Assembly (NCBI GenBank): GCA_003693875.1
Contig: RFLO01000001.1
Location: forward strand, 1-20,769
Length of the DNA stretch: 20,769 nt
DNA from: Candidatus Pacearchaeota archaeon
GTDB lineage: Archaea; Nanobdellota; Nanobdellia; Pacearchaeales; GW2011-AR1
Direction of reading: 5' to 3'
Below, piece after piece: positions 6,063 to 14,296 of this stretch. The notes beneath the pieces were generated by a model, which had not been told where the DNA came from, did no database searches, and worked only from the letters and a program-made list of their open reading frames with translations. Position numbers and translations under genes: made by a program. The stretch's first letter is position 1, and every line of letters begins with the position of its first letter.

Positions 6063-8240
6063 TTATTTTTCAGAAGTTTCGTTAGCTTTTTTGGTTTTTC
6101 CTTTTTTTGACTTTTCTATTATTTTTCCGTTTTTGTCAATCTCAATTTCTCCGCTTTTTAACTTCGCCTTAAATTCTTCTTTTTTCTTTTGCATTTCTTT
6201 GTTGCTTGGGCATTTTGGGTTGAAACAAAACTTCCAGGGCGCCCTTCCTTTTCTAAGTGAGGTAACGAGTGGAAATCCGCACTCCACACATTTTTCAAGA
6301 TTTCCCGACTTGTCTCTTGCAGGCTTCATAACTCCATTGGGTGGAAGGGAAAAAACGGTCTTACAATCCGGATAAGCATCGCAGGAAACGAAATAGCGGG
6401 AATATTTTTTGCCAAACAATATTCGAAGATTTCCTTTTTTGCAAGAGGGACATTTGCTCATTGTGTTGGCTTTTCGCTCTTCTGTTTCAATTTTAAGGTT
6501 TGCATCGGAAAGACTTTTCCCAATTTCTTTTAAATGTTTTAGCATTCGGGAAGCGATATCTTTTATGGATTTTTTTGCCTTGCTTAGTATTTTTTTCTTC
6601 TTTGATTCAAGCCCGCGATTGCTTACTTCTATTTTTTCTAAATCAAGACTCATCTCTCTTGTTAGGTCTTCGTCAAGGATTATCGGGGCGTATTTTTCAA
6701 GAGCTTCGACAAGTTTCATCCCAAGTTCTGTTACCTCTATGCTTTTCTCACGGATGTATCCTCTTGAATAAAGAGTTTCAACTATTTGAGCCCGTGTAGC
6801 CTTTGTTCCAAGTCCGCGCTTTTCAAGCTCTTTTACGAGAGAAGCTGCTGTAAATCTTTTTGGAGGTTTTGTTTCTTTTTCTTCTATTCTAATTTCACGA
6901 ATGTCAACTGGGCCCCTGATGATTGGAATTTCTTCTTCTTTTATCTTGTGTGGGTAAACATTCATCCATTCCTTTTCAATAATTCTGGATCCGTTAGCAG
7001 AAAACTTAAGCCCCGAAACATCAACTTCAAGGTGTCTTTTTTCAATTGTCGCTTCCTTGCAGAAGCAGGCAATGAATCTTTTTACAATTAAGTCATAAAG
7101 TTTTTTTTCCGGGCCGTCAAGTTTCTTTATCTCTCCGGTTGGGTAAATTGCTGGGTGGGCCGGGTCGGTTTTTTTTCCTTCGGTAGGCTTTTTGTTTTTG
7201 GCATATTTTACAAGGGTTGTATATTTTTTTAACTTGTTTAATATTTTTTCATAGCCAATTGATTGGGGATATTTTTGGCTTGAAGTTCTTGGGTAGGAGA
7301 TTAAGCCGGCAAGATAAAGCTCTTGGGCAATTCTCATGGTCTGGTGGGGGGTATAGCCAAAGTTTCTGTAAGATTCGGTCTGGAGGCTTGTTAAATCAAA
7401 GGGCGTCGGTGGAGAGATTTTTTCAGTTACAATTTTTGTAGAGGCTATTCCTTCTTTTCCTTTTAAGTGGTTGAATCTTAAAAGCTCGCTTTTTTTGAAG
7501 ATGTCTTTGACATATTTTACTTCAGCTCTGTTTTTATTTCCGTCTTCAACATTTAGGAAAACCTGCCAGAAGGGCTCCGGCTTAAAAGAGGAGATTTCCC
7601 TTTCTCTTTCAACAAGGATTTTTAGGGCTGGACCCTGTACTCTGCCAATTGAAAGAATTCTAAAATTTCCGGTTGAGCTAATTGCTTTCATAAGGCCTCT
7701 TGAAAGATTAATCCCATAAAACCAGTCAAGAAAGTGGCGGGTTTCACCGGCTATAGCTGCTCCCCAGTTGAGAGTTGGCAAAAGATTTTTGAAACTTTTT
7801 TCAAGTTCTTCTTTTGTAAGTGAGGAAAATTTCATTCTCTTTGCTTCTTTTTTTCCTGCAACAAAACGGACTACGTTCCATCCAATAACTTCTCCTTCAA
7901 CGTCAAAGTCAGTTGCAACAATAAAATCGTCTGATTCTTTTACAAGGTTTTTTAGGACATCAAGATATTTTTTGGTGAAGGCGCTTGCTTTTTTTCTATA
8001 TGCTGGTGCCCAATCAACATCAAAATTTGGAAAAGGGCCTCTTGATGCTTTTTGTTGGATCCCAAAAAGATGCCCTACCGCACATCCAACGATGTAGCGC
8101 TTTCCGTCGCGCAAGAACTCATAGAAGGAAACATTGTCTTTTGTCGTGATTTTCTCATCAGTGGCATTGCTTAGCGCCGTTGCAATTTTTGCTGCTGCCT
8201 GTGGTTTTTCTGTAATGATTAGGGTCGCTTTTTTAGCCAT
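6063..8240 (-). CDS. topA: DNA topoisomerase I (type IA, archaeal)
   Basis: A 725-residue type IA topoisomerase that relaxes negative supercoils through a 5'-phosphotyrosine link. The TOPRIM domain starts LIITEKPQAAAKIA (E11) and has the acidic DFDVEGE motif (111-117). The active-site tyrosine is Y316 in LISYPRTSSQ. The AxTRAxI motif appears as TKATRAQIVETL (479-490). The C-terminus has two four-cysteine zinc ribbons: C597-C600-C620-C626 and C651-C654-C672-C677. A basic Lys-rich tail ends the protein. Length and layout match archaeal TopA; it lacks the helicase half of reverse gyrase. A TATA-like box lies 26 nt upstream of the ATG, and the next gene upstream (TrmB-like) is 98 bp away. Confidence 0.95.
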   Translation of the reverse strand: MAKKATLIITEKPQAAAKIATALSNATDEKITTKDNVSFYEFLRDGKRYIVGCAVGHLFGIQQKASRGPFPNFDVDWAPAYRKKASAFTKKYLDVLKNLVKESDDFIVATDFDVEGEVIGWNVVRFVAGKKEAKRMKFSSLTKEELEKSFKNLLPTLNWGAAIAGETRHFLDWFYGINLSRGLMKAISSTGNFRILSIGRVQGPALKILVEREREISSFKPEPFWQVFLNVEDGNKNRAEVKYVKDIFKKSELLRFNHLKGKEGIASTKIVTEKISPPTPFDLTSLQTESYRNFGYTPHQTMRIAQELYLAGLISYPRTSSQKYPQSIGYEKILNKLKKYTTLVKYAKNKKPTEGKKTDPAHPAIYPTGEIKKLDGPEKKLYDLIVKRFIACFCKEATIEKRHLEVDVSGLKFSANGSRIIEKEWMNVYPHKIKEEEIPIIRGPVDIREIRIEEKETKPPKRFTAASLVKELEKRGLGTKATRAQIVETLYSRGYIREKSIEVTELGMKLVEALEKYAPIILDEDLTREMSLDLEKIEVSNRGLESKKKKILSKAKKSIKDIASRMLKHLKEIGKSLSDANLKIETEERKANTMSKCPSCKKGNLRILFGKKYSRYFVSCDAYPDCKTVFSLPPNGVMKPARDKSGNLEKCVECGFPLVTSLRKGRAPWKFCFNPKCPSNKEMQKKKEEFKAKLKSGEIEIDKNGKIIEKSKKGKTKKANETSEK

Positions 8241-8260
8241 TAAAAGTTATCCGAAAGACT

Positions 8261-8271
8261 CTTTATATTTT
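8261..8271 (-). promoter_or_regulatory. Putative TATA box of topA
   Basis: Minus-strand AAAATATAAAG is centred about 26 nt upstream of the topA ATG (8240), in the 98-bp gap after the TrmB-like gene. The rest of that gap shows nothing I can interpret. Confidence 0.6.
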
Positions 8272-8338
8272 TATTGATAGTTGCCGGTTTAGCATTTTTG
8301 TTGAATTTAATTTTAGCAGAATAAGGGTTTTATTTTTG

Positions 8339-9142
8339 TTAAACTTTCTTAAAATTTTTCCAGGCAATGTCAAATAGCTGCTCAAGTGCCTGTGCAAAAA
8401 ATTCTGTGTTAATCCATACTCCAACATCATAAGTTGGATGAACATCATTATCATCGAGAAGCATAAACATTATTTGTTCAGAATCAATAATCATAAACCT
8501 TGCACGAAGGTTGTCAGCATTTCTTACCTCTGCAACTTTTGAAAAGTCCTTTGCAATTTTTTTGTTTTCTGAGGTTATCTTGCACGCAATCCTTATTTTA
8601 ATTCCCCTCTTTTTTGCCTTTTCAAAGCTTGGTAGGAGAACTTCAAGTTTTCTGTTTAGGCCATCTGGCGTTGTGACAAGAACAATGCTGTTTTTAGCTT
8701 CGCGAACTAACATATCAAGGTGGTTATAGATGTTTTGCCTGCCCCGGAGTGCGCCTGACAAGTCAGATGGCTCAACGTATTTTATGCCTTCTGTGAAAAG
8801 GGCTTTTAGTTCTTCTAACACTTCGTCTCCTTTAAGTGCTTCAAGTCTTTTTGACTTTTCTTTTGCAGAGATAATAAGGTTCTTTTTAACTCGCTCTATT
8901 ACTTCTTCTGGCTTAAGCGCTACAAATTTAATTGGCTTTCCAAGCTTCATAACTATGAACCCTTTCTTTTCAAGAGACTCTAATATGTCGTAGGTTCTTG
9001 AACGTGGGACATCACTAATAGAAGAAAGCTCGCCAGCAGTGGAGGTTCCGCGAGAAAGGAGGGCAGTCCAGACCTTAACCTCATATAGGTTGAGGTCAAA
9101 GATCTTTCGCAGTCTACTTAAAAATTCCTCCTTGACGATCAT
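8339..9142 (-). CDS. TrmB-family transcriptional regulator
   Basis: A 267-residue protein with an N-terminal winged helix of the TrmB type: a first helix LNLYEVKVWTALLSRG (about residues 17-32), then TAGELSSISDVPRSRTYDIL as the helix-turn-helix and LEKKGFIVMK as the wing. A coiled linker (~75-115) leads to a C-terminal phospholipase-D-like effector domain (SLVR...SIVLVTTPDGLNRKLEVLLP and MIIDSEQIMFMLL). Characterised relatives sense sugars and regulate transport and glycolysis genes. No sugar genes are present here, so the ligand and targets are unknown. The neighbours are topA and ileS with individual promoters; regulation of topA is possible but is speculation. The ATG is supported by a TATA-like box 26 nt upstream. 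Confidence 0.85.
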   Translation of the reverse strand: MIVKEEFLSRLRKIFDLNLYEVKVWTALLSRGTSTAGELSSISDVPRSRTYDILESLEKKGFIVMKLGKPIKFVALKPEEVIERVKKNLIISAKEKSKRLEALKGDEVLEELKALFTEGIKYVEPSDLSGALRGRQNIYNHLDMLVREAKNSIVLVTTPDGLNRKLEVLLPSFEKAKKRGIKIRIACKITSENKKIAKDFSKVAEVRNADNLRARFMIIDSEQIMFMLLDDNDVHPTYDVGVWINTEFFAQALEQLFDIAWKNFKKV

Positions 9143-9163
9143 AAATCAATTAGGATAAAAGAG

Positions 9164-9172
9164 TATTTAAAT
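9164..9172 (-). promoter_or_regulatory. Putative TATA box of the TrmB-like gene
   Basis: Minus-strand ATTTAAATA is centred about 26 nt before the ATG at 9142, in the 65-bp gap after ileS. Confidence 0.6.
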
Positions 9173-9207
9173 GTTTCTCTGTTTTTTCCGAGTTGTGAGG
9201 GGTGAAA

Positions 9208-12027
9208 CTATGCTTGGGGGTTTTTTCTTATGAATATTTCAAATGTGCAGGATTTTATCTTGCCAGATTCATTGTATTCAAAGCCCTCTTCGGCAACATC
9301 TTTTAGGAGATTTGTTGCTCCAACTCTTTTTAAGATGAATTCTTCAAAGCCCTTTATTTTTTCAAGGACATCTCCTTTTAACAAAAGGGTAATCTTGTCA
9401 GATTTAACAAGGCCCATTTTCTTTCGTGCAGCTTGAACTTTCCTTGCAAGCTCCCGTGCGAAACCTTCTGCCTCGAGTTCTGGGGAGAGAACGGTGTCAA
9501 GCTCTACAGAAAGCTCTTCTGACTTTTCAAAAATAACCTCTTTGACATTTACTTCTGACTTTATTATCTCAATAAATTCCTCTTTGAGCTCTAAATTTGA
9601 CTTAACCAAAATTTTTGGCAAAGGCCACCTTATTCCGATTTTTTTGTCATCTCTTTCCCTTAAAGCCAGTGAAACAATCTCCCTTACTGAGGACATCTTT
9701 TTTTCCAATTCTTTGTCAATTAATGAGTCGTCAGCGTTTGGCCAATCCTGCAAGTGAACAGATTCTTTTCCTGAAACATTTTGGAATATTACTTCCGAAA
9801 CGTAAGGGATTATTGGGGCAGACACCTTGCTGAAGAGTTCAAGAACCTGTCTTAATGTTGCCTTGGCAGCTCCGTCCCCGTTATTAAATCGTTCGCGGGA
9901 ATTACGGACATACCAGGTGGACAGGTCATCTATAAATTTCCAGATTTCTGTGCAAGACCTTATGGTATCATATGACCTCATAAAATCTCCTATGTTTTTT
10001 GTAAGGGTGTTTGCCCTTGATAAAATCCATCTGTCAAGAACATTTTTTTCTCCTTCCTCCCCGAGGTTCTTGTATTCGCTGTAAAAATTATTAACATTGT
10101 AGGCAAGCAAAATAACTTTTCTGTAAATTTCTATTAAGCCTTTTTCCGAAAAACGAAAGTTTTCAGCATTCATAACAGGAGAGCCCAAAAGATAGAATCT
10201 AAGGGCGTCAACCCCATATTTTTTTATTACGTCGGAAGGGTCAGGGAAGTTTCCAAACGACTTGGACATTTTGCGTCCGTCATCTGCTAAAATTGTTCCA
10301 GTAGTCTGGACATTTTCGAAAGGTATCTCATCAAAAAGAATTGCCGATAAAACCAGCATGTAGTAAAACCATGCCCGTGTTTGTCCAATGTACTCTGCTA
10401 CATATTGCGCCGGGAAGCTTTCTTCAAATTCTTTTTTGTTTTCGAAGGGGTAATGGTATTGGGCAAAAGGCATGGAACCAGACTCAAACCAACAATCAAG
10501 AACTTCTGGAACTCTCTTGAATTTTTTTCCGTCTTTTTCAAGGATAACTTTGTCAAGGAAGTCTTTGTGCAAGTCAATTTCTTCTCCAAGGTTTTTTGCG
10601 TAAGACCTAAGCTCATTAATGCTTCCGATAACCAGAATTTCTCCGTCTTCGGATTTCCAGATTGGAATTGCCGCCGCCCAATATCTGTTACGCGAGATGT
10701 TCCAGTCAGGTGCAAGCTCTATATTTTTTTTGAATCTTCCCTCTTTTAAAAAAGAAGGATACCAATTTATCTTTTTGTTCAACTCTAAAAGCCTTTTTTT
10801 AATCTTTTGGATATTTACGAACCAGGCTGGGAGGGCTTTGTAAATAAGCTTTGTTTCGCAGCGGTAGCAGAAGGGATACTCGTGACTGACCTGCCTAACT
10901 TTTACGACAAGTCCTTTTGATTTTAAAAAGTCAACAATTTTTTCGTTGGCTTCGTGAACAAATTCTCCGGAAAAATCCTTGACTTCTTCTGTAAATCTTC
11001 CCTTTTCATCAACCGGCTGAACCATTGGCAGATTATATTTTTTGCAGACTTCAAAGTCGTCTTCTCCAAAAGCGGGGGCAGTATGAACAATGCCGGTTCC
11101 TTCTTCTGCTGTAACGAAATCAGCCAACAGAAATTTAAACGCATTTTTATCAGAAAAGTAGGGGAATATTGGCTCGTATTCGAGACCTTCAAGCTTCCTG
11201 CCACTGAGTGTTTCAATTATTTCATATTCATCTTCACTTCTAAAGAAATTCCCAATGAGTTCTCTTGCAAGAAGGTAAACGGTGCCGTCGCTTTTGTCCT
11301 TTATGTAGGCGTATTCTATATTCGGATTGACGCTTAAAGCAAGGTTTGACGGTAGCGTCCATGGAGTGGTTGTCCAAGCAAGAGCGTAGGCGTCTTTTCC
11401 CTTAAGCTTGAATTTGACAGTGACGGTAATGTCTTTTACATTACGGTATGAGTTGTCCATTGCAATTTCTGATTTTGAAAGAGGTGTTGAACATCGCGGG
11501 CAATACATTAGAATTCTTTCACCCTCGTATATGAATCCTTTTTCATAAAGTTTTTTGAATGCCCACCAGACACTCTCAATATAGCTGTTGTCCATTGTTT
11601 TGTAAGAGTTCTTAAAATCAACCCAGCGGGCAATTCTTTTAACGGTTTTTTCCCATTCAGCTGCGTAAGTTAGGACCTTGCTTCTGCAGAATTTATTGAA
11701 TTCAGAAACCCCTTTCCTTTCAATTTCGTCTTTTGAGTTTATCCCAAGATCTTTTTCTGCAATTGTTTCAATGGGAAGGCCGTGGCAATCCCATCCCCAA
11801 ACTCTTCTGACATATCTGCCATTCATTGTCCAAAATCTTGGGATTGCATCTTTTATAACGGAAGCAAGTATGTGTCCATAGTGGGGAAGTCCGCTTGCAA
11901 ATGGTGGACCGTCATAGAAAACATATTTTTTTCCTTTCTCTGTCTTTTTCAAACTTTTTTCAAATGTCTTGTCTTTTTCCCAAAATTCTAAAATTTCTCT
12001 TTCCTTTTCATCGACATTAAATGCCAT
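9208..12027 (-). CDS. ileS: Isoleucyl-tRNA synthetase
   Basis: A 939-residue class Ia synthetase charging tRNA-Ile. The HIGH-type motif is HYGH (49-52, in SGLPHYGHILA) and the KMSKS loop is intact (586-590, in DDGRKMSKSFGN). The CP1 editing domain has TTTPWTLPSNLAL (219-231) and GTGIVHTAPAFGEDDF (310-324). A CPRC zinc site is at 176-179 and a second pair at C387/C390. The archaeal/eukaryotic-type ISRNRYW segment is followed by AAAIP where relatives usually have G-x-P-x-P. The protein is about 100 residues shorter than typical archaeal IleRS, mainly at the C-terminus, where a reduced anticodon-binding and tail region remains. It has its own TATA-like box 25 nt before the ATG. Confidence 0.96.
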   Translation of the reverse strand: MAFNVDEKEREILEFWEKDKTFEKSLKKTEKGKKYVFYDGPPFASGLPHYGHILASVIKDAIPRFWTMNGRYVRRVWGWDCHGLPIETIAEKDLGINSKDEIERKGVSEFNKFCRSKVLTYAAEWEKTVKRIARWVDFKNSYKTMDNSYIESVWWAFKKLYEKGFIYEGERILMYCPRCSTPLSKSEIAMDNSYRNVKDITVTVKFKLKGKDAYALAWTTTPWTLPSNLALSVNPNIEYAYIKDKSDGTVYLLARELIGNFFRSEDEYEIIETLSGRKLEGLEYEPIFPYFSDKNAFKFLLADFVTAEEGTGIVHTAPAFGEDDFEVCKKYNLPMVQPVDEKGRFTEEVKDFSGEFVHEANEKIVDFLKSKGLVVKVRQVSHEYPFCYRCETKLIYKALPAWFVNIQKIKKRLLELNKKINWYPSFLKEGRFKKNIELAPDWNISRNRYWAAAIPIWKSEDGEILVIGSINELRSYAKNLGEEIDLHKDFLDKVILEKDGKKFKRVPEVLDCWFESGSMPFAQYHYPFENKKEFEESFPAQYVAEYIGQTRAWFYYMLVLSAILFDEIPFENVQTTGTILADDGRKMSKSFGNFPDPSDVIKKYGVDALRFYLLGSPVMNAENFRFSEKGLIEIYRKVILLAYNVNNFYSEYKNLGEEGEKNVLDRWILSRANTLTKNIGDFMRSYDTIRSCTEIWKFIDDLSTWYVRNSRERFNNGDGAAKATLRQVLELFSKVSAPIIPYVSEVIFQNVSGKESVHLQDWPNADDSLIDKELEKKMSSVREIVSLALRERDDKKIGIRWPLPKILVKSNLELKEEFIEIIKSEVNVKEVIFEKSEELSVELDTVLSPELEAEGFARELARKVQAARKKMGLVKSDKITLLLKGDVLEKIKGFEEFILKRVGATNLLKDVAEEGFEYNESGKIKSCTFEIFIRKNPQA

Positions 12028-12046
12028 GGGAAAATTAAAAGATACT

Positions 12047-12057
12047 ATTATTTAAAT
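12047..12057 (-). promoter_or_regulatory. Putative TATA box of ileS
   Basis: Minus-strand ATTTAAATAAT is centred about 25 nt upstream of the ileS ATG (12027). The remaining intergenic DNA up to 12153 holds only weak short inverted repeats. Confidence 0.6.
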
Positions 12058-12117
12058 TTAGTGTTGAATAAAGGGTCTTAAAGTGGGTTAATGTCGGCAG
12101 AGCATAAGGCAGGAATG

Positions 12118-12122
12118 AAAAA
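12118..12122 (-). terminator. Possible T-run terminator after the intact metallophosphoesterase
   Basis: On the minus strand, a C-rich stretch (GCCCCC) followed by TATTTTTC lies about 30 nt beyond the stop at 12154. It is compatible with an archaeal T-run terminator. No stable hairpin is evident. Confidence 0.3.
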
Positions 12123-12153
12123 TAGGGGGCTTGTCTGCTAAGTTAAAATTAGC

Positions 12154-13077
12154 TTAATCTGTAAGACCATAACAACCTATTTGCCTTACATCACCAATTG
12201 CCCGCTTCCCTTCCTTTACTGAATACTGCGTAACCATTACGGGTGTTCCGTCTTCTTCAATATCCACTCTTGCAAATGTTCCGTAGTCAAATTTTATTGT
12301 AGGTTCTAATGTTCTTGGGTTCATAAGTTCGAATCTTCCAAGGTTTCCGGGGTTTACTACGATAACTTTGCTTCCATCTTCTCTTTTTATTCCTGAAATT
12401 CCCCTAACCCCATTAGGATTGTTTCCGTTTGGTCCTGCTTCGTGTATATGACCGCTTAGGACTAGTTTTAGATTGTTATTTTCTTGCATATATCTTGTAG
12501 TTGTTGGTGTTCCTACGTGCTGTCCGTTAAACATATCGTCGCAAAATCCATATGGGGGGTTGTGAATAACTGCTATTTGGGGATTGTTATCTTCTAAAAG
12601 CTTTAATAGGGAATCTTTGTCAAATAATGTAATCTCTCTAAGATTTACTAAAAGTTTAATGTGGGGCGGACCAACCCATGGCTCGTCCAAGTTTCCGCCA
12701 CCACCATAGCCAACAATTCTGATGCCGTTAAAGCCTGATTTTTTATTGTGAATGTCATTTTCGCCGAAAACTCCCCCTAAATCCCCATCATAATTTCCAG
12801 GAATGACAAGGTAGGGAATTTGGGAATTTTCGAAGATATCTTGGTATCCTTTAAGCTTTCTTTGGCTTGTTTTTCTTTTCTCTGATATAAAACGGCCAAT
12901 ATCTCTATCAATGACAAGGCTTTCTAACGATTGGCGCTCGTAGGGCCTAAGTAAAAAGTCTCCTACGTGTATGATTGCAGAGTTTTCAAAACCTTCAGAT
13001 TCTGCAAAATCTACTGCTCTTGAGGTTGCTTCTAAATCGTCGTGAGTGTCTGACATCACATAAAGGTGGCTTCCCAT
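12154..13077 (-). CDS. Calcineurin-like metallophosphoesterase
   Basis: A 307-residue member of the binuclear metallophosphoesterase superfamily. The motifs are in order: D10-x-H12 in MSDTHDD, GDF in IIHVGDFLL, GNYDGD (the GNHD-type motif with Y for H), a histidine in AVIHNPPYG, and the terminal GHIHEAG followed by NPGNLGRFE. All metal-ligand positions are present except the His of GNHD, so it is probably active. The substrate could be a nucleotide, phosphoprotein or other phosphoester and cannot be told from sequence. A TATA-like box at 13100-13109 supports the start at 13077; a later Met at residue 8 is also possible. A broken gene of the same superfamily lies directly upstream, but the two sequences differ and do not look like a recent duplication. 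Confidence 0.85.
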   Translation of the reverse strand: MGSHLYVMSDTHDDLEATSRAVDFAESEGFENSAIIHVGDFLLRPYERQSLESLVIDRDIGRFISEKRKTSQRKLKGYQDIFENSQIPYLVIPGNYDGDLGGVFGENDIHNKKSGFNGIRIVGYGGGGNLDEPWVGPPHIKLLVNLREITLFDKDSLLKLLEDNNPQIAVIHNPPYGFCDDMFNGQHVGTPTTTRYMQENNNLKLVLSGHIHEAGPNGNNPNGVRGISGIKREDGSKVIVVNPGNLGRFELMNPRTLEPTIKFDYGTFARVDIEEDGTPVMVTQYSVKEGKRAIGDVRQIGCYGLTD

Positions 13078-13099
13078 GCAGACCTTGATGTAACTTCGT

Positions 13100-13109
13100 T
13101 TTTAAACTT
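13100..13109 (-). promoter_or_regulatory. Putative TATA box of the intact metallophosphoesterase gene
   Basis: Minus-strand AAGTTTAAAA is centred about 27 nt upstream of the ATG at 13077. Confidence 0.5.
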
Positions 13110-13141
13110 TTCGTTTTTACCTCTTAAAAAGGGTTATAAAG

Positions 13142-13991
13142 CTAAGAACTCCAGAAATTGAATTTTCTAAGCTTTCCGTCAAAGTCAAGAAAAATATTCA
13201 CATTTGAGCCAAAGCCGGCGTTAAAAACCAGCGTTTTGCCAATCAGAGTCTTTCCAAAATTTTCATGCATGTGGCCGCCTATACAAAGCGGCGGCTGAAA
13301 TTTTTCTACTGCTTCACGGACGATTATTGAACCAAAATGCCCCCCATTTAATGGAGACTTTGGGTTGTTTATTTTATCAAGTCGTGTATTGTAGGGAACG
13401 TTGTGTGACAAAAAAATTACTGGCTTTTTTGTTTTTCTAAATAAACTAAACACTTTTTTCTTATCTTGCTCATATTCTTTTTTCATCTTTTCCAATTTTT
13501 CTTTTGTCTCTCTTTTCCCTTCCTCTTCTTGAGGATACTCTGGTCCTGAACTTATTTCGTGACCAATAAAACAAAAACTTCCGCAATCAATTTTTTTGTG
13601 GCGTACGTTTACAATATTCTTTAATCCCTTAAAAGTTCTTTGCTATGATCTTTGTAGTAAAAAGTCCATTCTTCTTAGGGTCTTGGCGTCCAATCCCAGT
13701 TTCCCGGCACTTCATAAACGGGCACTCCGTAAGAATTTAATTTTTCTAAAATCTTTCGTCCATCTCTAATTGACTTTGAAACCATCTTACGCGCTTTTTT
13801 TCTTCCAACAATGTCGTACCAACAAATTTTTTTCTTTAATGGATTAGTCATGTTCTTCCTCATAGCTTCAAACATGTATTTTCGCGTAGCATCACTGCAA
13901 AAATCTCCGGGGGCAATTATTGCATCAAAACTCTTAAAGTAAAACCGCGGTATTTTTCCATGCAGGCCCCCCCAACAATTAAGAATTTCAT
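13142..13991 (-). pseudogene. Broken metallophosphoesterase with two frameshifts and one nonsense codon
   Basis: Two open pieces (13675-14001 and 13142-13495) and the DNA between them join into one ~283-codon phosphoesterase. (1) The likely start is the ATG at 13991, which overlaps the Pop5 stop as ATGA and reads MKFLIVGG. At the G7 run (13967-13973) the frame is lost. One extra base, such as an A, after the G-run would give GGDLHGK, the expected metal-binding D-x-H motif. (2) After the intact GNWDWTP motif, TAA at 13675-13677 interrupts ...TPRP*EEWTF. (3) At about 13629-13634 one A seems missing (TTAAGGG for TTAAAGGG), after which KGLKNIV, SHNVPYNT and GGHMHE follow in frame to TAG at 13142. 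The remaining motifs are preserved, so decay is recent or the lesions are assembly errors. The usual TAA stops elsewhere argue against recoding. Confidence 0.8.
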
Positions 13992-14296
13992 TTTCTTTCA
14001 AGACCTTTTATTGTGCCGCTGACTTTTTCAATATTGATCCCCTTCAAGGCTAGGGCGGCACGGACGTCTTCAAGGCTTTTGGCAAGGCAACTTCCAACAA
14101 AAAAGCCCTTGAATTTATTTGTTTTTACACCCATGTATGCTGACTTTGCAAAACCTAAAACCCCGATGTAATCCAAAATCGCTTTTTTAATCTCGTCGTC
14201 TTTGGCTTTGACCAAAAAATAACGGCGCCTATCCCTTATGCTTGGTTTTAGTTTTAATCTTTTTGCTTTTTTTGTATCTTGATTTTTTCTTCCCAT
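13988..14296 (-). CDS. rnp2: RNase P protein component 2 (Pop5/Rnp2)
   Basis: A 102-residue protein of the Pop5 family, which with Rpp30 supports the catalytic domain of RNase P RNA in tRNA 5' maturation. The signature opening KPSIRDRRRYFLVKA, the central GVLGFAKSAYMGVKTN strand region and the ending ALKGININ-like segment followed by VSGTIKGLERK are typical. Only one Met start is available (14296), which makes the N-terminus overlap the last 68 bases of the protease gene in another frame. A TATA-like sequence lies ~28 nt upstream inside the protease gene. The stop overlaps the ATG of the broken phosphoesterase by four bases (ATGA), a sign of past translational coupling. It is slightly short for the family (usually about 120). 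Confidence 0.82.
   Translation of the reverse strand: MGRKNQDTKKAKRLKLKPSIRDRRRYFLVKAKDDEIKKAILDYIGVLGFAKSAYMGVKTNKFKGFFVGSCLAKSLEDVRAALALKGINIEKVSGTIKGLERK

Noticed and set aside
8263..8454. 63-codon frame overlapping the 3' end of the TrmB-like gene
   Set aside because: It lies mostly inside the regulator in a different frame, has no recognisable features, and covers the topA promoter.
12061..12150. Inverted repeats downstream of ileS upstream region (GCAGA/TCTGC and an AT-rich imperfect palindrome)
   Set aside because: The arms are only about five bases or are imperfect, which is expected by chance in AT-rich DNA; only the T-run is kept as a possible terminator.
13675..13677. Stop-codon readthrough or recoding of TAA in the broken phosphoesterase
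   Set aside because: TAA is used as a normal stop by several genes here, it is not a selenocysteine or pyrrolysine codon, and two further frame lesions in the same gene make recoding an unlikely explanation.
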